DNA of 64,000 nucleotides from Micromonospora trifolii. GTDB taxonomy: Bacteria > Actinomycetota > Actinomycetes > Mycobacteriales > Micromonosporaceae. The position numbers were made by a program, and so were the translations under genes. The DNA lies in the NCBI RefSeq assembly GCF_022229005.1, contig NZ_JAKKFD010000002.1:62001-126000 (forward strand), written 5' to 3'. Positions 59,025-64,000 of the stretch are shown here, piece by piece. The stretch's first letter is position 1. Each line of letters opens with the position of its first letter. The notes beneath the pieces are model-generated. The model saw only the letters and a program-made list of their open reading frames with translations. It was not told where the DNA came from and did not search any database.

Positions 59025-62000
59025 GTGCGCAGATCCCTGAGATCGTGGCTCGGCCTCGCGCTGAGCGCGATCCTCGTGGCGGGCGGCATCGTCGCCTCGC
59101 CGCCCACGGCCAGCGCCGCACCGTTCACCGTGCTGGTCTTCAGCAAGACCGCCGGATTCCGGCACGGATCCATCACCCCGGGCATCGCCGCGATCCAGCA
59201 GCTCGGTGCGGCAAACGGCTTCACCGTCGAGGCCACCGAGGACGCCGCGCAGTTCACCGACGCCAACCTGGACCGGTTCGCCGCGGTGATCTGGCTCTCC
59301 ACCACCGGCGACGTGCTCAACGCCGCCCAGCAGGCCGCGTTCGAGCGCTACATCACCGGCGGCGGCGGGTACGTGGGCGTGCACTCCGCCTCCGACACCG
59401 AGTACGACTGGCAGTGGTACGGGGGACTGGTCGGGGCGTACTTCGCCTCGCACCCGGCCGAGCAGAACGTCACAGTGAAGGTCGCCGACCAGGCGCACCC
59501 GTCCACCGCGACGTTGCCGCAGCGGTGGACCCGGTTCGACGAGTTGTACAACTACCGCACCAACCCCCGCGGCAACGCGCACGTGCTGGCCACCCTGGAC
59601 GAGACCACCTACACCGGGGGGAGCATGGGCGCCGACCACCCGATCTCCTGGTGCCAGAACTACTCCGGCGGCCGAGCCTGGTACACCGGCCTGGGGCACA
59701 CCGACGCGTCGTACACCGAGGCGAACTTCCGTCAGCACCTGCTCGGCGGCATCCGGACGGCCGCCGGCGCTGTCGACGCCGACTGTGGCCCCACCGTCAC
59801 CAGCAGCTTCCAGCAGGTGGAGCTGGCCAAGGGCGCGGCCGAGACCGGTGAACCGATGAGCCTCACCGTCCTGCCGGACCGCGGCGTGCTGCACACCTCG
59901 CGCAACGGCGTGATCCGGCACACCGACGCGGCCGGCAACACCAAGATCGCCGCCACCCTGCCGGTCTACACCGGCGACGAGGAGGGTTTGCAGGGCATCA
60001 AGGCCGACCCGAACTTCGCCACCAACCGCTGGGTGTACGCGTACTTCGCCCCACCACTGAGCACCCCCGGCGGCGGTGCGCCCGCCGAGGGCACGCCGGC
60101 CCAGTTCGCCGTCTGGGAGGGCGTCAACCGGCTGGCCCGGTTCACTGTGAACGCGGACAACACCATCAACCTGGCCAGCGAGACGTTGATCCTCAACGTG
60201 CCGACCAGCCGGGGCATGTGCTGCCACGTCGGCGGTGACATGGACTTCGACGCTGCCGGCAACCTCTACCTGTCCACCGGCGACGACACCAACCCGTTCG
60301 ACTCGGCCGGCTTCACCCCGATCGACGAGCGGGCCGGGCGCAACCCGGCCTTCGACGCGCAGCGCACCTCGGCGAACAGCAACGACCTGCGCGGCAAGGT
60401 CCTCCGGATCAAGCCGAGCGCGGCCGGCGGCTACACCATCCCGGCCGGCAACATGTTCGCCCCGGGCACCGCGCGAACCCGCCCGGAGGTCTACGCGATG
60501 GGGTTCCGCAACCCGTTCCGGATGAGCGTGGACAAGGCCACCGGCATCGTCTACCTCGGTGACTACGGCCCCGACGCGGGCACCGCCGACCCGAACCGCG
60601 GGCCGGCGGGCAACGTCGAGTTCGCTCGCATCGACCGGCCCGGCTTCTACGGCTGGCCGTACTGCACCGCCCGCAACGACGCCTACAACGACTACACCTT
60701 CCCGTCCGGGCCGTCCGGGGCGAAGTTCAACTGCGCGGGTGGGCCGGTGAACAACTCACCCAACAACACCGGCATCACCCAGCTGCCGCCGGCCATCTCG
60801 GCCTGGTTGCCGTACGGCGGCTCCGGCTCGCCACCGGAGTTCACCGGCGGTGGCCTGTCGCCGATGGGTGGGCCGGTCTACCGGTACGACCCGAACAACA
60901 CCTCGCCCGTGGCGTTCCCCGAGTACTACGACGGGACCTACTTCGCCGGTGAGTTCGGTCGCCGCTGGATCAAGAACATCAAGCTCGACGCGTCCGGCCA
61001 ACCACTGAAGATCAATCCGTTCCCGTGGACCGGCACCCAGGTCATGGACATGGAGTTCGGCCCGGACGGCGCGCTCTACGTGCTCGACTACGGCACCGGC
61101 TGGTTCAACGGCGACGCCAACTCGGCGCTCTACCGCATCGAGTACGCCCGCGAGGGCAGAGCACCCATCGCGAAGGCTTCCGCCACACCGACCAGTGGCA
61201 CCGCGCCGCTGACGGTGGCCTTCTCCTCGGCGGGCACCCTCGACCCGGACGGCGACCCGTTCACCTACGCCTGGGACTTCGACAACAACGGCACCACCGA
61301 CTCGACGGCGGCGAACCCGAGCTTCACGTACACCACCAACGGGACCCGCAGCCCGACGCTGACGGTCCGGGACACCGCCGGCAAGACGGCCACCGCGAGC
61401 GTTGTCGTCACGGTCGGCAACAGCGCCCCGGTGGTCACCGTCAACACCCCGTTGAACGGGCAGACCTTCAACTTCGGGGACGCGGTGCCGTTCTCCGTCA
61501 CCGTCACCGACGCCCAGGACGGCGCGATCAACTGCGCCCGGGTCACTGTGAACTACGTGCTTGGCCACGACTCGCACGGCCACCAGCTCGGCAGCGTGCA
61601 GGGCTGCACCGGGGTCATCCAGACCTCGGCGGACGGCGAGCACGACACGGCGGCGAACATCTTCGGCATCATCGACGCCGAGTACACCGACCTGGGTGGG
61701 GGCGGCCAGCCGGCGCTGACCACGCACACGCAGGCGGTGCTGCAACCTCGGGTACGCCAGGCCGAGCACTTCGGTGACTCGTCCGGCGTTCAGATCGTCG
61801 CCGGGGCGGCGGGGCGCGGCGGCGCGGCGGTCGGCTACGTCGACAACAACGACTGGATCTCGATCCGCCCGTACGACCTGACCGGCGTCCAGTCGTTCAG
61901 CGCCCGGGTCGGCGCACCGGCCGGCGGTGGCGGCACTGTGGAGTTGCGGGTCGACTCGCCGACCGGGCAACTGGTCGGTTCGGCCACCGTCGTGCCCACC

Positions 62001-62966
62001 GGCGGGTACGCCAACTTCGCCACTGTCACCGGCGGGGTCACCGCCCCGACCGGCACCCGGACCCTGTTCCTGGTCTTCAAGGGCACCGGCCCGTACTTCG
62101 ACATCGACGAGTTCACCCTCTCCACCAGCCCCGGCGGTCCCGGACCTGACCCGGACCCGGACCCGGATCCCGAGCCGGGTGCCAACCTGGCCCGGGGCAA
62201 GCCGGCGCGCGCGTCCAGCTTCGAGGGCGCGTTCGGCGCGGCCAACGCGTTCGACGGCGTGGCCGGTACCCGGTGGGGCAGCGCCTTCGGTGACCCACAG
62301 TGGATCGACGTGGACCTCGGCGCCACGTACGCCATCAACCGGGTCAAGCTGACCTGGGAGGCGGCGTACGGCAGCGGATACCAGATCCAGACCTCGCCGG
62401 ACGGTGTCAACTTCACCACGATCCGTACGGTGACCGGTGGCGACGGCGGGGTGGACGACCTGACCGGGCTCAGCGGGTCCGGCCGGTACATCCGGCTTCT
62501 CGGCACCACCCGGGGGACCGCGTGGGGTTACTCGTTGTTCGAGTTCGAGGTGTACGGCGGCACCGGAAGCCCGACCGGCGGCAACCTGTTGCTGAACAAA
62601 CCCGCGTCGACGTCCAGCAACGAGGGGGCCGACGTGTCCGGCGCCCAGGCCGTCGACGGCAGCCTCACCACCCGCTGGTCGAGCACGTTCTCCGATCCGC
62701 AGTGGATCCGGGTCGACCTCGGCAGCGCCACAGCGATCGGCCGGGTCAAGCTGAGCTGGGAGGCGGCGTACAGCAGCGCGTACCAGATCCAGACCTCGAA
62801 TGACGGCAGCACCTGGACCACGGTGAAGACGGTGACCGGGGCCGACGGCGGCGTGGACGAGCACACCGCCCTGGGCGCCAACGGCCGCTACCTGCGGATC
62901 TACGGCACGGCTCGGGGCACCGGATACGGCCACTCGCTCTGGGAGTTGGAGGCGTACTCCAGCTGA
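59025..62966 (+). CDS. Secreted ThuA-PQQ dehydrogenase-PKD-CBM6-discoidin protein
   Basis: 1313 residues from the GTG at 59025 (GAAAGGA upstream). Signal peptide RSWLGLALSAILVAGGIVASPPTASA. Residues about 30-250: ThuA-like trehalose-utilisation domain (VLVFSKTAGFRHGSITPGIAAIQQL, GGGGYVGVHSASDTEYDW, AWYTGLGHT). About 260-690: soluble glucose dehydrogenase-like propeller (EGLQGIKADPNF, CCHVGGDMDFDAAGNLYLSTGDDTNPF, YAMGFRNPFRMSVD, YGWPYC). About 705-790: PKD. About 905-1040: CBM6 (QAEHFGDSSGVQIV). An Asp-Pro linker, then two F5/8 type C (discoidin) domains. Likely degrades or oxidises a wall- or plant-derived polysaccharide outside the cell. Confidence 0.87.
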   Translation: MRRSLRSWLGLALSAILVAGGIVASPPTASAAPFTVLVFSKTAGFRHGSITPGIAAIQQLGAANGFTVEATEDAAQFTDANLDRFAAVIWLSTTGDVLNAAQQAAFERYITGGGGYVGVHSASDTEYDWQWYGGLVGAYFASHPAEQNVTVKVADQAHPSTATLPQRWTRFDELYNYRTNPRGNAHVLATLDETTYTGGSMGADHPISWCQNYSGGRAWYTGLGHTDASYTEANFRQHLLGGIRTAAGAVDADCGPTVTSSFQQVELAKGAAETGEPMSLTVLPDRGVLHTSRNGVIRHTDAAGNTKIAATLPVYTGDEEGLQGIKADPNFATNRWVYAYFAPPLSTPGGGAPAEGTPAQFAVWEGVNRLARFTVNADNTINLASETLILNVPTSRGMCCHVGGDMDFDAAGNLYLSTGDDTNPFDSAGFTPIDERAGRNPAFDAQRTSANSNDLRGKVLRIKPSAAGGYTIPAGNMFAPGTARTRPEVYAMGFRNPFRMSVDKATGIVYLGDYGPDAGTADPNRGPAGNVEFARIDRPGFYGWPYCTARNDAYNDYTFPSGPSGAKFNCAGGPVNNSPNNTGITQLPPAISAWLPYGGSGSPPEFTGGGLSPMGGPVYRYDPNNTSPVAFPEYYDGTYFAGEFGRRWIKNIKLDASGQPLKINPFPWTGTQVMDMEFGPDGALYVLDYGTGWFNGDANSALYRIEYAREGRAPIAKASATPTSGTAPLTVAFSSAGTLDPDGDPFTYAWDFDNNGTTDSTAANPSFTYTTNGTRSPTLTVRDTAGKTATASVVVTVGNSAPVVTVNTPLNGQTFNFGDAVPFSVTVTDAQDGAINCARVTVNYVLGHDSHGHQLGSVQGCTGVIQTSADGEHDTAANIFGIIDAEYTDLGGGGQPALTTHTQAVLQPRVRQAEHFGDSSGVQIVAGAAGRGGAAVGYVDNNDWISIRPYDLTGVQSFSARVGAPAGGGGTVELRVDSPTGQLVGSATVVPTGGYANFATVTGGVTAPTGTRTLFLVFKGTGPYFDIDEFTLSTSPGGPGPDPDPDPDPEPGANLARGKPARASSFEGAFGAANAFDGVAGTRWGSAFGDPQWIDVDLGATYAINRVKLTWEAAYGSGYQIQTSPDGVNFTTIRTVTGGDGGVDDLTGLSGSGRYIRLLGTTRGTAWGYSLFEFEVYGGTGSPTGGNLLLNKPASTSSNEGADVSGAQAVDGSLTTRWSSTFSDPQWIRVDLGSATAIGRVKLSWEAAYSSAYQIQTSNDGSTWTTVKTVTGADGGVDEHTALGANGRYLRIYGTARGTGYGHSLWELEAYSS
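62145..62178 (+). repeat. Asp-Pro linker repeat
   Basis: Tandem GACCCG-type codon pairs encode PDPDPDPDPEPG, the linker between the CBM6 and the first discoidin domain. Confidence 0.8.
62180..62963 (+). repeat. Two tandem discoidin domains, internal duplication
   Basis: The two C-terminal domains (about 62180-62555 and 62580-62963) are clearly duplicated: both contain DPQWI(D/R)VDLG, (N/G)RVKL(T/S)WEAAY, YQIQTS and a closing GYS/GHSL(F/W)E(F/L)E. The duplication is recent enough to be visible in the DNA. Confidence 0.8.
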
Positions 62967-63038
62967 ACCACCACCGATGACGTGGCCGGCACGGATCAGC
63001 GTGCCGGCCACGTCCGTCGCTGCGCTCTCGCTGTCCTT

Positions 63039-63063
63039 GCATATACCGGCTATCGGTATATGC
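63039..63063. promoter_or_regulatory. Perfect 25-bp palindromic operator of the PadR gene
   Basis: GCATATACCG (63039-63048), GCTAT spacer, then CGGTATATGC (63054-63063). Ten-bp perfect arms. It covers the -10 hexamer of the regulator gene, the usual layout for PadR autorepression. Confidence 0.82.
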
Positions 63064-63064
63064 T
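63059..63064 (+). promoter_or_regulatory. -10 hexamer of leaderless PadR promoter
   Basis: TATGCT followed by exactly 7 nt and ATG at 63072; no ribosome binding site. The hexamer lies within the right arm of the palindrome. Confidence 0.65.
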
Positions 63065-63071
63065 CTCTGGC

Positions 63072-63419
63072 ATGGCTGAGGCTCCACTGCGGGAACCGAC
63101 GTTCCTGGTGCTCACCGCGCTGGCGGAGGCGCCCATGCATGGGTACGCCGTCGTCGAGGACGTGCTGCGCATCTCCGACGGCCGGGTTCGCCTGCGCGCC
63201 GGCACCCTCTACGCCGTCCTCGATCGACTCCGCTCCGACGGTCTCATCGAGGTCGAGCGCGAAGAGGTGGTGCAGTCCCGGCTGCGCCGCTACTACCGCC
63301 TCACCGCAGTGGGCGCGCGGCGGCTCACCGAAGAGGCGTCCCGCCTGCGACACAACGCGGACGCCGCTCGGGTGCGGCTGCGCCGCAGCGGCCTACTGAC
63401 CGATGGGGGTGCGGCGTGA
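63072..63419 (+). CDS. PadR-family transcriptional repressor
   Basis: 115 residues. Winged helix typical of PadR: PTFLVLTALAEAPMHGYAVVEDVLRISDGRVRLRAGTLYAVLDRLRSDGLIEVEREEVVQSRLRRYYRLTAVGARRLTEEA, followed by a short helical tail. PadR proteins repress adjacent transporter or membrane-protein genes and are released by small ligands. The downstream GTG overlaps its stop (GTGA), so the membrane protein is its co-expressed and probable regulatory partner. Start chosen because of the leaderless -10 and the palindrome just upstream; an in-frame ATG exists earlier but without support. Confidence 0.93.
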   Translation: MAEAPLREPTFLVLTALAEAPMHGYAVVEDVLRISDGRVRLRAGTLYAVLDRLRSDGLIEVEREEVVQSRLRRYYRLTAVGARRLTEEASRLRHNADAARVRLRRSGLLTDGGAA

Positions 63420-64000
63420 GCGGCGACGATCTGGAGCGTCGCTATCGACGGCTGCTGGCCGTCTATCCATGGGAACACCGTCGGGTTTACGAGGACGAGA
63501 TGCTGGCCGTGCTCCTCGCCGGCGCGCGGCCGGGCCAGCGGCGACCCGGCGCCGCCGACGTACGGAACCTGGTCGGCGCCGGCTTGCGGGCGCGGCTGCG
63601 GGTGGGCGCACGGGGGTTCACCGAGCCGAGCTGGGCGGACGCGGCGACGGTGACCGGCCTGCTGGTCGCTGCCGTCCTACTGGCCCTCGCCAGCAGGGCG
63701 CTGCTCGGCCAGCTCGTCCGCGCGCCGAGCCTGCCACAGGGGTTCGCGCCGAGCGGCCCGGATCTCGTCGACTGGCTGCGCGTCGTCGGCTGGGCGGGCG
63801 TCTGCGCGGCGGTGCTGCTCGGGTGGCGGTGGGTCGCCGCCGGCCTGGCCTGGGCCGGCGTGCTCGGCTGGGGTGCGCTCGTCGCACCGCAGACCGGCGA
63901 CAACCCGACGTACGTGGTGGACACCTTGCCGCAGTTCGCGCTCGCCGTGGTGGCTGCCGCCGCGCTCACAGTGCCGGCGCCGCGTCGCCGGGCGATCGCG
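63416..64000 (+). CDS. PadR-linked multi-pass membrane protein, 3' end outside window
   Basis: Open frame from a GTG overlapping the PadR stop to the window edge; 195 residues visible. The opening LERRYRRLLAVYPWEHRRVYEDEMLAVLLAGARPGQRRPGAADVRNLVGAGLRARL is the standard N-terminal cytoplasmic domain of actinobacterial membrane proteins paired with PadR regulators. At least four hydrophobic segments follow (about residues 75-97, 122-138, 138-155 and 172-188 of the visible part). Function of these proteins is unknown; many act with anti-sigma or ABC-type neighbours. Confidence 0.85.
   Translation, partial: MSGDDLERRYRRLLAVYPWEHRRVYEDEMLAVLLAGARPGQRRPGAADVRNLVGAGLRARLRVGARGFTEPSWADAATVTGLLVAAVLLALASRALLGQLVRAPSLPQGFAPSGPDLVDWLRVVGWAGVCAAVLLGWRWVAAGLAWAGVLGWGALVAPQTGDNPTYVVDTLPQFALAVVAAAALTVPAPRRRAIA

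Noticed and set aside
1..64000. tRNA, rRNA, CRISPR arrays, insertion sequences, prophage
   Set aside because: No cloverleaf-like sequence, repeat-spacer array, transposase, integrase or terminal inverted repeats recognised on reading both strands.

Overview
The window is a contiguous stretch of a very GC-rich actinobacterial chromosome. Codon use, several leaderless-type promoters, many ATGA/GTGA start-stop overlaps, a conservon-type signalling operon, IdeR/DmdR-type iron boxes and an ini-type dynamin operon point to the Micromonosporaceae, most likely Micromonospora or a close relative. That assignment is inference from gene content and style. I see no rRNA, tRNA, CRISPR array, insertion sequence or phage gene.

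Layout. 1-4.3 kb: a sugar-acid catabolic operon (two ABC permeases, the first cut by the window edge, galactonate dehydratase, mannonate dehydratase, gluconokinase). 4.3-7.9 kb: an iron-box-controlled heterodimeric ABC exporter with one intact and one degenerate ATP site. 8.0-10.2 kb: a SigC-like ECF sigma factor, a threonine-aldolase-like enzyme and a small membrane protein. 10.3-15.8 kb: a single 1820-residue acyl-CoA carboxylase carrying biotin carboxylase, biotin carrier and carboxyltransferase on one chain. 16.1-22.2 kb: secreted proteins (phosphodiester glycosidase, Tat-exported beta-helix protein, unknown secreted protein, FN3-CBM2 protein) plus an AlkZ-like DNA glycosylase candidate. 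22.3-25.1 kb: a methyltransferase, then a flavin reductase and a sulfite oxidase, each behind the same 19-bp palindromic operator. 25.1-31.5 kb: a NarL-type two-component pair, a beta-lactamase-fold lipoprotein and a secreted ricin-FN3-PQQ sugar dehydrogenase. 31.6-33.8 kb: a HelR-like RNA polymerase-recycling ATPase preceded by a rifamycin-associated-element-like palindrome. 33.9-38.8 kb: YccF protein, two STAS anti-sigma antagonists, and an OmpR regulator / HAMP kinase / GerMN lipoprotein triad resembling MtrA-MtrB-LpqB. 38.8-40.7 kb: a secreted glycerophosphodiesterase.

40.8-52.8 kb is the most unusual region. A leftward operon of six overlapping genes (Hsp70-like ATPase, IniR-like AAA-LuxR activator, conservon kinase, roadblock protein, DUF742 protein, membrane-anchored CBM2-like protein) diverges from a rightward iniB-iniA-iniC operon encoding two dynamin-like GTPases. 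The conservon has no small GTPase; the only GTPases present are the dynamins across the shared promoter region.

52.9-58.8 kb is an iron-responsive block: a siderophore-uptake ABC operon behind an iron box, a DUF1540 cysteine protein behind a weak box, and a third box between a DUF2470 (haem-related) gene and a divergent paralog of ribosomal protein S4 that has lost the zinc-binding cysteines. 59-63 kb: a 1313-residue secreted ThuA-PQQ-dehydrogenase-PKD-CBM6-discoidin protein. The window ends with a PadR regulator, whose perfect 25-bp palindromic operator overlaps its own leaderless -10 hexamer, and a membrane protein running off the edge.
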